Notes under the pieces: generated by a model
Databases searched by the model: none
What the model was told of the DNA's origin: nothing
The model's input: only the letters and a program-made list of their open reading frames with translations
Shown: piece by piece, positions 16,328-25,198 of the stretch
Position numbering within the stretch: the first letter of the stretch is position 1
How the letters are laid out: every line of letters begins with the position of its first letter
Source of the DNA: Flavobacterium acetivorans
GTDB lineage: Bacteria; Bacteroidota; Bacteroidia; Flavobacteriales; Flavobacteriaceae
NCBI RefSeq assembly: GCF_020911885.1
Contig: NZ_CP087132.1
Location: 434,001-498,000, forward strand
Direction of reading: 5' to 3'
Length of the DNA: 64,000 nt
Translations under genes and position numbers: made by a program

Positions 16328-18355
16328 ATGAATATCTTAACAACAGCATTCGTTACAAAATACAATACGGCTCCTTTTTCGAAAATAAAAAACGAAGATT
16401 ACCTTCCTGCATTTATAGAAGCAATCGCATTGGCTAAAGCCGAAATTGATGCCATTGCAAACAATCCGGAAGCACCTACATTCGAAAACACCATTGAAGC
16501 TTTGGATTTCAGCGGTTATACCTTGGATCGAATTTCAAGTATTTTTTTTAATCTGAATTCGGCAGAAACCAATGACGAAATTCAGAAAATAGCACAGGAA
16601 GTTTCACCTTTGTTGTCTGAATTTGGCAATGATGTGCGACTTAACGCTGAATTGTTTGCAAAAGTGAAAGCCGTTTACGAGCAAAAAGCAACTTTAAACC
16701 TCAACCCGGAACAAACTACCTTATTAGAGGAAAAATACAAAAGTTTTTCCCGAAACGGTGCCAACTTAGCCGAAGACAAAAAGGCAAAACTTCGCGAAAT
16801 AGACAAAGAATTATCCAAAACAAGTTTGAAGTTTGGCGAAAATGTATTGGCCGAAACCCAAGCTTTTCAATTGCATCTTACGGATGAAAAAGACTTATCA
16901 GGTTTGCCGGAAGGAACCATAGAGGCGGCTCGTTCTTTGGCTAAAAGCCAAGAAAAAAACGGTTGGATTTTCACTCTGGATTACCCTAGCTACGTTCCCT
17001 TTGTCACTTATGCGGATAATCGCGAGTTGCGCAAAAAAATGGCTATTGCTTTTGGCGCCAAAGGTTTTCAAAATAACGAATTCGACAACCAGGAAAACGT
17101 GCTCAAAATTGCCCAACTTCGTTTTGACCGCGCCCAACTTTTGGGTTATAAAACCCACGCTGATTTTGTTCTCGAAGAACGCATGGCCGAAAATCCTGAA
17201 AAAGTACTGACTTTCGAAAATGATTTATTAGCCAAAGCAAAACCGGCAGCTCTTAAAGAATTTGCCGAGTTGACGGCTTTCGCCAAAAAACTAGATGGAA
17301 TAGACCAATTAGAAAAATGGGACGGCGCTTATTATTCGGAGAAATTGAAACAGGAATTATTCAATTTGGACGATGAAAAACTAAAACCATATTTCCAACT
17401 CGAAAAAGTTTTGGATGGCGCTTTTACCACCGCTCAAAAATTATACGGACTCAGTTTTGAAGAAAGTTTTGAAATTGACAAATACCACGAAGAAGTTACC
17501 ACTTATGAAGTAAAAGACATTGATAATAATCTGGTTGCTGTTTTTTATGCCGATTTTTTTCCAAGAAAAGGAAAACGAAATGGTGCTTGGATGACTTCGT
17601 ACAAATCGCAATTTGTAAAAGGCGGAATTAACGAAAGACCACATATTTCTATCGTGTGTAATTTCACAAAACCTACCGAAACCAAACCATCGCTTTTGAC
17701 ATTTAATGAAGTGACTACTTTGTTTCATGAATTTGGCCACGCTTTACATGGCATGTTGGCCAATACCACTTACCCAAGTTTATCCGGAACTTCGGTTTAT
17801 TGGGATTTTGTCGAATTGCCAAGCCAAATTATGGAAAACTGGTGTTACGAGCCGGAAGCTTTGGCTTTATTCGCTTACCATTACCAAACTGACGAAATGA
17901 TTCCGATTGAACTGGTACAAAAAATCAAGGAAAGTGCTAATTTTCAGGAAGGAATGGCAACGATGCGCCAGTTGAGTTTTGGATTACTGGACATGGGATG
18001 GCACGCACAAGATCCTTCAAACATAAAAGACATTAAATCTTTTGAAACGGAACAATTCGCCCAAACGCAATTGTATCCTGAGGTGGCAGAAAATGCTATG
18101 AGCACTAGCTTTTCACACATTTTTCAAGGTGGTTATTCCTCCGGTTATTACAGCTACAAATGGGCCGAAGTCCTCGATGCTGATGCCTTTGAATTTTTTA
18201 AAGAAAAAGGAATTTTTGACAGAGAAGTTGCCGATAAATTCAAAGACAACATCCTTTCTAAAGGAGGAACGGAACATCCGATGGTACTCTACAAACGATT
18301 CAGAGGTCATGAACCAAGTCCAGATGCTTTATTAAAAAGAGCAGGATTGGTTTAA
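16328..18355 (+). CDS. M3 family metallopeptidase (oligopeptidase/dipeptidyl carboxypeptidase type)
   Basis: This 675-residue zinc peptidase cleaves short peptides. The zinc site is TLFHEFGHALHGM (HExGH, the M3 form of HExxH) with the third ligand Glu about 28 residues downstream in DFVELPSQIMENWC. The C-terminal part has SFSHIFQGGYSSGYYSYKWAEVLDADAF, the substrate-binding Tyr/Gly loop of the Dcp/OpdA branch. There is no signal peptide, so it is probably cytoplasmic, finishing the breakdown of dipeptides and oligopeptides such as those made by the S46 enzyme encoded nearby; that link is an inference. Start at ATG 16328 (MNILTTAFVTKYNTAPFSKI) is typical for the family. Confidence 0.94.
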   Translation: MNILTTAFVTKYNTAPFSKIKNEDYLPAFIEAIALAKAEIDAIANNPEAPTFENTIEALDFSGYTLDRISSIFFNLNSAETNDEIQKIAQEVSPLLSEFGNDVRLNAELFAKVKAVYEQKATLNLNPEQTTLLEEKYKSFSRNGANLAEDKKAKLREIDKELSKTSLKFGENVLAETQAFQLHLTDEKDLSGLPEGTIEAARSLAKSQEKNGWIFTLDYPSYVPFVTYADNRELRKKMAIAFGAKGFQNNEFDNQENVLKIAQLRFDRAQLLGYKTHADFVLEERMAENPEKVLTFENDLLAKAKPAALKEFAELTAFAKKLDGIDQLEKWDGAYYSEKLKQELFNLDDEKLKPYFQLEKVLDGAFTTAQKLYGLSFEESFEIDKYHEEVTTYEVKDIDNNLVAVFYADFFPRKGKRNGAWMTSYKSQFVKGGINERPHISIVCNFTKPTETKPSLLTFNEVTTLFHEFGHALHGMLANTTYPSLSGTSVYWDFVELPSQIMENWCYEPEALALFAYHYQTDEMIPIELVQKIKESANFQEGMATMRQLSFGLLDMGWHAQDPSNIKDIKSFETEQFAQTQLYPEVAENAMSTSFSHIFQGGYSSGYYSYKWAEVLDADAFEFFKEKGIFDREVADKFKDNILSKGGTEHPMVLYKRFRGHEPSPDALLKRAGLV

Positions 18356-18390
18356 GATCTTTAGAATTCATAGAATGTTAGACATTTAGA

Positions 18391-18423
18391 AACCGAGGTA
18401 GCAATGCTTCGGTTTTTTTTTTA
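18391..18423 (+). terminator. Terminator of the M3 peptidase gene
   Basis: AACCGAGG pairs with CTTCGGTT (one G-U pair), followed by a run of ten T. It sits between two convergent genes and lacks a long A-run, so it works mainly rightward. Confidence 0.85.
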
Positions 18424-19236
18424 TCAAAAGAAAACCACCATCAGCCACCAAAAAATGGGAATACTTTCTACCCAAAAAGAAGTATAATATTTGGATCTTT
18501 TTTCATTGGCAAAAAGCAAAAAAGAAGAAATGGCAACCACAAGAACCAAGTTCACGATTAGCTGCTTTTCGATAAAATTAGTTTTTAAAAACTCTAAAAA
18601 ATAAAAAGGAAGCAACAATAACAAACCTAAAGCTTTAGTTCGCTTTGCTCCAATTTGTTGAGGAACGGTTTTCAAATGCGGATCATCATTGGCCAAATCT
18701 AGAATTTCAAAAATGAGGATCAAAACAAAAATCAATATAAAACGTTGAATGCACTTGAGATAAAAATCAGCCCCAAGATCAGCATGTGCATTAACCAAAG
18801 GCAACGCCAGCGTAACTCCAACCCAGCATAAAGACACGATATAGATTTTTACGCCGGCCCAATTTCTGGCATTCTTTCTATTGGGGAAAAAAGGCAAGGT
18901 ATACAACAAGGTTAAGACTAAAAAAGCAACAGAAACCATTTGGGTTACAAATTGCAATTGAAAAAAATAATAACTTACTCCTACCAATGAAAAGAAGCTC
19001 AACAATGCAATTAATTTAAGTTCATTCCTCATTTGCTTTTTTTTGACCCTAACCAAAGCATCATACTTTACAAAATTATAACCGACAATTGTTCCTAGAA
19101 AAGCAAAGTTAGCCATGGGTTCGTCGGCAGGAAGACGAAACATAAAATGAGTCATTCGTACTAAGGCATAAACTGACAAAGCCACATGAATGCTGCTCCT
19201 GATATAAAAATCAAACACTTGCTTAAAACGAATCAT
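18424..19236 (-). CDS. Polytopic membrane protein, UbiA-prenyltransferase-like
   Basis: The 270-residue product has about eight hydrophobic helices. A cytoplasmic loop after the sixth helix carries EILDLANDDPHLKTVPQQIGAKRTKAL, which resembles the second Asp-rich motif and following Lys/Thr of UbiA-type prenyltransferases; the first motif (usually NDxxDxxxD) is reduced to something like YNFVKYDALVR. It could therefore be a divergent or inactive UbiA relative. Function is unknown. The gene converges on the M3 peptidase gene and is divergent from gcvP. No other pathway gene lies beside it. Confidence 0.7.
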   Translation of the reverse strand: MIRFKQVFDFYIRSSIHVALSVYALVRMTHFMFRLPADEPMANFAFLGTIVGYNFVKYDALVRVKKKQMRNELKLIALLSFFSLVGVSYYFFQLQFVTQMVSVAFLVLTLLYTLPFFPNRKNARNWAGVKIYIVSLCWVGVTLALPLVNAHADLGADFYLKCIQRFILIFVLILIFEILDLANDDPHLKTVPQQIGAKRTKALGLLLLLPFYFLEFLKTNFIEKQLIVNLVLVVAISSFLLFANEKRSKYYTSFWVESIPIFWWLMVVFF

Positions 19237-19332
19237 TAAACAAAATTAATCAATTGTGGACAAACTCATCATTTAGTTTGAAAATTGATGAAAAATCAGG
19301 GTCAAAAAACCGTTTAAATTATTAATAATACT

Positions 19333-19340
19333 TAATTTTG
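19333..19340 (+). promoter_or_regulatory. -7 promoter element of gcvP
   Basis: TAATTTTG matches TAnnTTTG exactly, 34 bases before the ATG at 19375. The transcript leader is too short for a glycine riboswitch. Confidence 0.6.
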
Positions 19341-19374
19341 CACCACTAAAAAAACACAACTTTACTATACTTAC

Positions 19375-22224
19375 ATGAAAACAGATGCTTTTGCTTTAAG
19401 ACATATTGGTCCAAGAGAGAACGACCTTCAAAATATGTTACAAACTATTGGAGTTGAATCAATTGAACAGCTCATCTACGAAACACTTCCAGATGACATT
19501 CGATTAAAAGCACCTCTGAATTTAGATCCAGCAATGACGGAATATGAATATGCGAATCATATTCAGGAATTGGGTAAAAAAAATAAAGTTTTCAAATCAT
19601 ATATCGGTTTAGGGTATCACCCAACGATTGTTCCTGCAGTAATTCAAAGAAATGTTTTTGAAAATCCGGGATGGTACACGGCTTACACACCTTATCAGGC
19701 GGAGATTGCTCAAGGGCGTCTGGAAGCGATATTGAATTTTCAAACTACTGTTATTGAACTGACAGGAATGGAAATTGCTAATGCGTCTCTTCTTGACGAA
19801 GGAACTGCAGCTGCCGAAGCGATGGCTTTATTGTTTGACGTTCGTACTCGTGACCAAAAGAAAAACAACATCAACAAATTCTTCGTTTCTGAAGAAATTT
19901 TACCTCAAACTTTATCGGTATTACAAACTCGTTCTACTCCGGTAGGAATTGAATTGGTTGTTGGAAATCACGAAACTTTTGATTTTTCTACTGAATTCTT
20001 TGGAGCAATTCTTCAGTATCCAGGGAAATACGGTCAGGTAAACGACTACGCTGGTTTTATCGCTAAAGCAAAAGAAAACGAAATTAAAGTGGCTGTTGCT
20101 GCCGACATTTTATCTTTGGCTACTTTGACTTCTCCGGGAGAAATGGGTGCTGCTGTAGTAGTAGGAACAACTCAACGTTTTGGTGTACCAATGGGTTACG
20201 GTGGTCCTCACGCTGCTTTCTTTGCTACTAAAGAAGAATACAAACGTTCTATGCCGGGAAGAATTATCGGGGTATCTATCGATGTTAACGGTAACCGCGC
20301 CTTACGTATGGCTTTGGGAACTCGTGAGCAACACATCAAACGTGAAAAAGCGACTTCAAACATCTGTACTGCTCAAGTTTTATTGGCAGTTATGGCCGGT
20401 ATGTACGCAGTTTACCACGGACCGGACGGTTTGAAATACATAGCAAATAAAGTTCACGCAAGTGCAGTAACTACTGCCGAGGCTTTGAACAAATTGGGAG
20501 TTTTCCAAACTAACACTGCTTTCTTCGATACTATCTGTGTAAAAGCTGATGCTGCTAAAGTAAAAGCTATCGCTGAGAGAAATGAAGTAAACTTCTTCTA
20601 TGTTGATGCGGATACAATTTCAATTTCGTTAAACGAAACTACTTCTGTTTCTGACATCAACCAAATCATCGCAATTTTCGCTGAAGCTACAGCTAAAGAA
20701 GCTTTCACAGTTTCTGAACTGACTTCAACTACAAATATCCCTGCATCATTAGAAAGAAAATCTTCTTTCTTGACTTACGACGTTTTCAACACTCACCGTT
20801 CTGAAAGCCAATTGATGCGTTATATCAAAAAATTAGAGCGTAAAGATTTATCATTGAACCACTCTATGATTTCATTGGGTTCTTGTACAATGAAACTGAA
20901 CGCAGCTTCTGAAATGTTACCTTTGTCTATGCCAAACTGGAACAGCATTCACCCGTTTGCTCCAATTGAACAGGCTGAAGGTTACATCACGATGCTTAAA
21001 AAATTAGAGCAACAATTAAACGTTGTTACTGGTTTTGCAGCAACTACATTGCAACCAAACTCTGGTGCTCAAGGTGAATATGCTGGTTTGATGGCTATCC
21101 GTGCTTACCACTTATCTCGCGGTGACAACCACAGAAACGTATGTTTAATTCCTTCATCGGCACACGGAACAAACCCTGCTTCTGCTGCTATGGCGGGAAT
21201 GAAAATCGTTGTTACAAAAACAACTCCTGAAGGAAACATTGACGTTGAGGATTTAAGAGCCAGAGCGATCGAGCACAAAGACGATTTGTCTTGTTTGATG
21301 GTAACTTACCCTTCTACTCACGGAGTTTACGAGTCTTCTATCATCGAAATCACGCAGTTGATCCACGATAACGGAGGATTAGTTTACATGGACGGAGCCA
21401 ACATGAATGCTCAGGTAGGTTTGACTAACCCGGCAACTATTGGTGCTGACGTTTGCCACTTGAACCTTCACAAAACTTTCGCTATCCCGCACGGTGGTGG
21501 TGGACCTGGTGTTGGACCAATCTGTGTGAACGAAAAATTAGCTCCTTTCTTGCCAACTAATCCTGTATTGAATGTAGGTGGAGAACATGCAATCACTGCT
21601 ATTTCTTCTGCTCCTTACGGATCTGCTTTGGTATGTTTGATTTCTTACGGCTACATCACTATGTTGGGTGCCGAAGGATTAAAATCAGCTACTGAACATG
21701 CGATCTTGAATGCAAACTACATGAAAGCACGTTTAGAAAAACACTATCCGGTATTGTATTCTGGAGAGTGCGGAAGAGCTGCTCACGAAATGATCTTGGA
21801 TTGTCGCTCATTCAAAGAAAACGGAATTGAAGTTGGTGATATCGCTAAGCGTTTGATGGATTACGGTTTCCACGCTCCAACAGTATCGTTCCCGGTTGCC
21901 GGAACTTTGATGGTTGAGCCAACTGAATCTGAAGATTTAGCTGAATTAGACCGTTTCTGTGATGCTATGATCTCTATCAGAAAAGAAATTGAGACAGCTA
22001 GTGCAGACGACAAAAACAACCCATTGAAAAATGCTCCTCACACACAAGCGATGCTTACTGCTGATGTTTGGAACTTCCCTTACTCTAGAGAAACTGCAGC
22101 TTTCCCATTGGACTATATCTCAGACAATAAATTCTGGCCATCTGTACGTCGTGTAGACGATGCTTACGGAGACAGAAATCTTATCTGCTCTTGCGCTCCA
22201 ATTGAAGCTTACATGGAAAGTTAA
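19375..22224 (+). CDS. gcvP: Glycine dehydrogenase (decarboxylating), P-protein of the glycine cleavage system
   Basis: This 949-residue PLP enzyme decarboxylates glycine and passes the aminomethyl group to the lipoyl H-protein. It is the fused homodimer-type P-protein: an N-terminal half (ALRHIGPRENDLQNML at the start, later MGYGGPHAAFFA and GRIIGVSID) and a C-terminal half with the PLP-binding lysine in NLHKTFAIPHGGGGPG, and the glycine loop in SSAHGTNPASAAMAGM. Its codon use is more biased toward GGT, CGT, GCT and ACT-type codons than its neighbours, as in highly expressed genes. It is transcribed alone; gcvT and gcvH are not in the window. Confidence 0.97.
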   Translation: MKTDAFALRHIGPRENDLQNMLQTIGVESIEQLIYETLPDDIRLKAPLNLDPAMTEYEYANHIQELGKKNKVFKSYIGLGYHPTIVPAVIQRNVFENPGWYTAYTPYQAEIAQGRLEAILNFQTTVIELTGMEIANASLLDEGTAAAEAMALLFDVRTRDQKKNNINKFFVSEEILPQTLSVLQTRSTPVGIELVVGNHETFDFSTEFFGAILQYPGKYGQVNDYAGFIAKAKENEIKVAVAADILSLATLTSPGEMGAAVVVGTTQRFGVPMGYGGPHAAFFATKEEYKRSMPGRIIGVSIDVNGNRALRMALGTREQHIKREKATSNICTAQVLLAVMAGMYAVYHGPDGLKYIANKVHASAVTTAEALNKLGVFQTNTAFFDTICVKADAAKVKAIAERNEVNFFYVDADTISISLNETTSVSDINQIIAIFAEATAKEAFTVSELTSTTNIPASLERKSSFLTYDVFNTHRSESQLMRYIKKLERKDLSLNHSMISLGSCTMKLNAASEMLPLSMPNWNSIHPFAPIEQAEGYITMLKKLEQQLNVVTGFAATTLQPNSGAQGEYAGLMAIRAYHLSRGDNHRNVCLIPSSAHGTNPASAAMAGMKIVVTKTTPEGNIDVEDLRARAIEHKDDLSCLMVTYPSTHGVYESSIIEITQLIHDNGGLVYMDGANMNAQVGLTNPATIGADVCHLNLHKTFAIPHGGGGPGVGPICVNEKLAPFLPTNPVLNVGGEHAITAISSAPYGSALVCLISYGYITMLGAEGLKSATEHAILNANYMKARLEKHYPVLYSGECGRAAHEMILDCRSFKENGIEVGDIAKRLMDYGFHAPTVSFPVAGTLMVEPTESEDLAELDRFCDAMISIRKEIETASADDKNNPLKNAPHTQAMLTADVWNFPYSRETAAFPLDYISDNKFWPSVRRVDDAYGDRNLICSCAPIEAYMES

Positions 22225-22244
22225 ATCTTTTCAAATAAATACAG

Positions 22245-22279
22245 AAAAGCCTCGTCGTTGTATAATGACGAGGCTTTTT
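22245..22279 (+). terminator. Terminator of gcvP
   Basis: AAAAGCCTCGTC (22245-22256) pairs with GACGAGGCTTTT, followed by T residues; 12-bp stem and 10-base loop. Confidence 0.9.
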
Positions 22280-22548
22280 CTATTATCTATATACTGAATC
22301 ACCTCTACTTGTTTCTAAAAAATTAATCCTAGCCCTAGCTACACTACATTTTTTATCTAAATTGTCCTCATTGACAATTCGAATGATGTTGAAAATAAAT
22401 TAAACAGATCGGGCTAATCCATTAAAAAATTATCAGTAATTTAGCTAAAAATGCACTATCTCATAATTATATGCATGCATAGTAAATAAGATGGCTGTAA
22501 TTATTTTTTTATCTTTACATTAGCCTAAATTTTTTGGAAAACAAACCG
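22280..22548 (+). other. Gene-free stretch upstream of the KAS III-like gene
   Basis: AT-rich DNA with no convincing reading frame. It holds a 7-bp inverted repeat AATTGTC/GACAATT (22360-22366 and 22373-22379) and, at 22510-22517, TATCTTTA, one mismatch from the -7 consensus, which is the likely promoter of the gene starting at 22549. Confidence 0.4.
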
Positions 22549-23607
22549 ATGAAAATAAAAATAACTGGAATAGGAAGTTATATTCCTGAGAAAAAAGTAA
22601 GCAATACAGATTTTGGAGATCACGTTTTTTTGAATGAAGATGGCACTCCTTTTGGCTATCCGAATGAAGTGGTCATCAAAAAATTTAAAAGTATAACCGG
22701 AATTGAACGCAGACGTTATGCCGAAGACGACTTAAACTCCTCTGACCTGGCCTATTTGGCGTCAAAAAAAGCAATAGAAAATGCGGCTATTGACCCTGAA
22801 ACTATAGACTATATTATTTTTGCACACAATTTTGGTGATGTCAAATGCGGAACAACCCAATCTGACATGCTACCAAGTTTAGCGACACGTGTAAAAAATA
22901 AATTACAGATAAAAAACCCAAAATGCGTTGCCTACGATATCCTTTTTGGATGTCCCGGCTGGATTGAAGGCGTTTTACAAGCAAATGCTTTTATCAAATC
23001 CGGAATGGCCAAGCGTTGTTTGGTTATTGGCTCCGAAACCTTATCCAGAGTCGTTGACGATCATGATAGAGATTCCATGATTTATTCTGATGGTGCTGGT
23101 GCTGCCATTGTAGAAGCATCGGATGATGAAGCTGGTTTACTTTCCTATGAAAGTGCAACTTATGCCATGGACGAAGCGAATTATTTATTTTTTGGAAAAT
23201 CATACAATACGGACTTAGACCCAGATACACGTTATATAAAAATGCATGGTCGAAAAATTTATGAATTTGCTTTAAGTAACGTTCCTACGGCAATGAAAAG
23301 TTGTCTGGAGAAAAGCGGCATTGCCATTGATGATGTTAAAAAAATTCTGATTCACCAAGCCAATGAAAAAATGGATGAAGCAATCATTCAACGCTTTTAC
23401 AAATTGCACGACAAACCGGTTCCGCAAGATATTATGCCCATGTGTATTCACGAGCTAGGAAACAGCAGTGTGGCTACGGTACCTACCCTATTTGATTTAT
23501 TAGTTAGAGGCGAAATAAAAGATCAAAAAATCAATAAAGGAGACATTCTGTTATTTGCTTCTGTTGGCGCAGGAATGAACATTAATGCCTTTATTTACAG
23601 ATATTAA
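22549..23607 (+). CDS. 3-oxoacyl-ACP synthase III-like enzyme (KAS III/thiolase fold)
   Basis: The 352-residue product has the KAS III catalytic triad: Cys135 in FGCPGW, His in ILIHQANEKMD, and Asn in HELGNSSVATVP. It should condense an acyl-CoA with malonyl-ACP or catalyse a related Claisen step. It differs from standard FabH by an extra N-terminal segment of about 20 residues (residues 24-44, DHVFLNEDGTPFGYPNE). No acpP, fabD or other lipid gene is adjacent, so this may be a specialised FabH paralogue rather than the housekeeping enzyme. I use ATG 22549; a TTG at 22534 would add five residues but the protein motif starts at MKIKITGIGSYIP. Confidence 0.85.
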   Translation: MKIKITGIGSYIPEKKVSNTDFGDHVFLNEDGTPFGYPNEVVIKKFKSITGIERRRYAEDDLNSSDLAYLASKKAIENAAIDPETIDYIIFAHNFGDVKCGTTQSDMLPSLATRVKNKLQIKNPKCVAYDILFGCPGWIEGVLQANAFIKSGMAKRCLVIGSETLSRVVDDHDRDSMIYSDGAGAAIVEASDDEAGLLSYESATYAMDEANYLFFGKSYNTDLDPDTRYIKMHGRKIYEFALSNVPTAMKSCLEKSGIAIDDVKKILIHQANEKMDEAIIQRFYKLHDKPVPQDIMPMCIHELGNSSVATVPTLFDLLVRGEIKDQKINKGDILLFASVGAGMNINAFIYRY

Positions 23608-23636
23608 TTCAAACATAATTCTGAAAATTCACAGTC

Positions 23637-23678
23637 AAAAAGTCCACAGTCAAAATTATTTTTTTACTGTGGACTTTT
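23637..23678 (+). terminator. Terminator after the KAS III-like gene
   Basis: AAAAGTCCACAGT pairs perfectly with ACTGTGGACTTTT across a 15-base loop that includes a T-run; followed by TCATTT. Confidence 0.75.
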
Positions 23679-23717
23679 CATTTCTATCTACAATAAAAAA
23701 CTGCAAAAGAAGAAATA

Positions 23718-23733
23718 TATCTTTGTACCTTTG
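23718..23733 (+). promoter_or_regulatory. Two back-to-back -7 elements
   Basis: TATCTTTG (23718-23725) is followed immediately by TACCTTTG (23726-23733). Both match TAnnTTTG exactly. They precede the methyltransferase ATG at 23758 by 24 bases. See findings. Confidence 0.6.
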
Positions 23734-23757
23734 CATCCTTATTATATCAGTAAAAAA

Positions 23758-24282
23758 ATGTACGAAAAAACGTTTCCCAATAAAAGATTCAAACACACTT
23801 TAGAATTTTTAAACAAACACATTTCAACAGAGAATACTATTTTAGACTTAGGCGTAGAAAACCCTTTTTCTAAAATCATGAAAGCCGAAGGTTTCTCTGT
23901 TAAAAATACCAGCGGAGAAGATTTAGACATTGACCAATCTGTATTTTCAACCGAAAAGTCAGATGTTGTTACCGCTTTTGAAATCTTCGAACATTTACTG
24001 AATCCGTACACTATTTTGAACGAAATAAAATCGGACAAACTTTTTATTTCCATTCCGTTGCGATTGTGGTTTTCCTCTGCCTATAGAAGCAAAACGGATA
24101 TGTGGGACAGACACTACCATGAATTTGAAGACTGGCAACTGGACTGGCTGCTCGAAAAAACAGGATGGAAAATTGTCGCCAAAGAAAAATTTACTCACCC
24201 AGTCAAGAAAATCGGTTTTCGCCCTTTATTGCGTTATTTCACCAATAGGTATTACATTGTTTATGCCGAAAAAATAAAATAA
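23758..24282 (+). CDS. Small SAM-dependent methyltransferase
   Basis: The 174-residue product looks like a short class I methyltransferase. Motif I is TILDLGVENPFS, degenerate compared with the usual GxGxG; the post-motif acidic residue is in TSGEDLDIDQ; motif IV-like DVVTAFEIFEHLLNP corresponds to the EVLEHL segment of type 11/12 methyltransferases. The substrate is unknown. The stop codon overlaps the start of the next gene by one base (TAATG), so translation is coupled to the glycosyltransferase, and the pair may modify a lipid or glycan. Starts before 23758 would lie in the promoter. Confidence 0.8.
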   Translation: MYEKTFPNKRFKHTLEFLNKHISTENTILDLGVENPFSKIMKAEGFSVKNTSGEDLDIDQSVFSTEKSDVVTAFEIFEHLLNPYTILNEIKSDKLFISIPLRLWFSSAYRSKTDMWDRHYHEFEDWQLDWLLEKTGWKIVAKEKFTHPVKKIGFRPLLRYFTNRYYIVYAEKIK

Positions 24283-25130
24283 TGAATTATTATATCGTTA
24301 TTCCTTCTCACAACGAAGAAAAGCTCATTTCGCTCACTTTACAATCGCTGATAGAACAAACTGTTTTACCAAGTAAAGTTGTGGTTGTTAATGATAATTC
24401 CACCGACAAAACTGCCGAAATTGTTCAGGCTTTCGCCAAAGAGAATCCGTTTATTACCTTAGTGAATAAAACTTCTGAAGCGATCCATTTACCAGGAAGC
24501 AAAGTGATTCAAGCTTTCCAAAAAGGTTTTGAAACCTTGGATGACAATTATGACCTAATTGTAAAAATTGATGCCGACTTGATTTTTCCGAATAATTATT
24601 TTGAAACCATTATCAAGCACTTTAAGTCAGACGATTCAATTGGTATGGTTGGCGGATTTTGTTATATCGAGAAAAACGGCGAATGGATTTTAGAAAATCT
24701 AACCGATAAAGATCATATTCGCGGAGCTTTGAAAGCCTACCGAAAAGAAACTTTCAAACAAATTGGAGGTTTAAAACCTCAAATGGGTTGGGACACGGTT
24801 GACGAATTGCTTTGTAAATTCTACAATTGGAAAGTAGTTACCGATGCTTCTTTAAAAGTAAAACATTTAAAACCTACCGGAGCCAATTACAACAAAACGG
24901 CACGCTATAAACAAGGCGAGGCTTTTTACACCTTGGGTTACGGATTTTTAATCACTGCAATCGCCTCGGCAAAACTGGCAATGATGAAAAAGAAACCGCT
25001 GCTTTTTTTTGATTACATAAAAGGATTCTGGAAAGCCAAATCAGCTAAAACACCTCTTTTAGTGACCAAAGACCAAGCTAAATTTATCCGAAACTACCGT
25101 CTAAAAAAAATGAAAGAGAAGCTTTTCTAA
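24282..25130 (+). CDS. Family 2 glycosyltransferase
   Basis: This 282-residue GT-A fold enzyme begins YIVIPSHNEEKLISLTLQS, the nucleotide-sugar-binding beginning of GT2 enzymes, followed by VVVNDNSTDKTAEIV and the metal-binding DAD motif in KIDADLIFPNNY. The C-terminal half (from MGWDTVDELLCKFYNWK) holds the acceptor region. There is no clear transmembrane helix, so it would be cytoplasmic or membrane-associated. Its start overlaps the methyltransferase stop by one base, and mlaE-mlaF follow after 68 bases from their own promoter. The sugar donor and acceptor are unknown. Confidence 0.88.
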   Translation: MNYYIVIPSHNEEKLISLTLQSLIEQTVLPSKVVVVNDNSTDKTAEIVQAFAKENPFITLVNKTSEAIHLPGSKVIQAFQKGFETLDDNYDLIVKIDADLIFPNNYFETIIKHFKSDDSIGMVGGFCYIEKNGEWILENLTDKDHIRGALKAYRKETFKQIGGLKPQMGWDTVDELLCKFYNWKVVTDASLKVKHLKPTGANYNKTARYKQGEAFYTLGYGFLITAIASAKLAMMKKKPLLFFDYIKGFWKAKSAKTPLLVTKDQAKFIRNYRLKKMKEKLF

Positions 25131-25165
25131 GGAAAACTCACAACTCATAATTCATAACTGATAAC

Positions 25166-25173
25166 TATTTTTG
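25166..25173 (+). promoter_or_regulatory. -7 promoter element of the MlaE/MlaF genes
   Basis: TATTTTTG matches TAnnTTTG exactly, 25 bases before the ATG at 25199. Confidence 0.55.
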
Positions 25174-25198
25174 TAATTTAGCCCATATTCGCAAAACT

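Noticed and set aside
19237..19374. Possible glycine riboswitch before gcvP
   Set aside because: The predicted transcription start lies after 19340, leaving only about 30 bases of leader; a glycine riboswitch needs well over 80, and no paired aptamer structure is seen.
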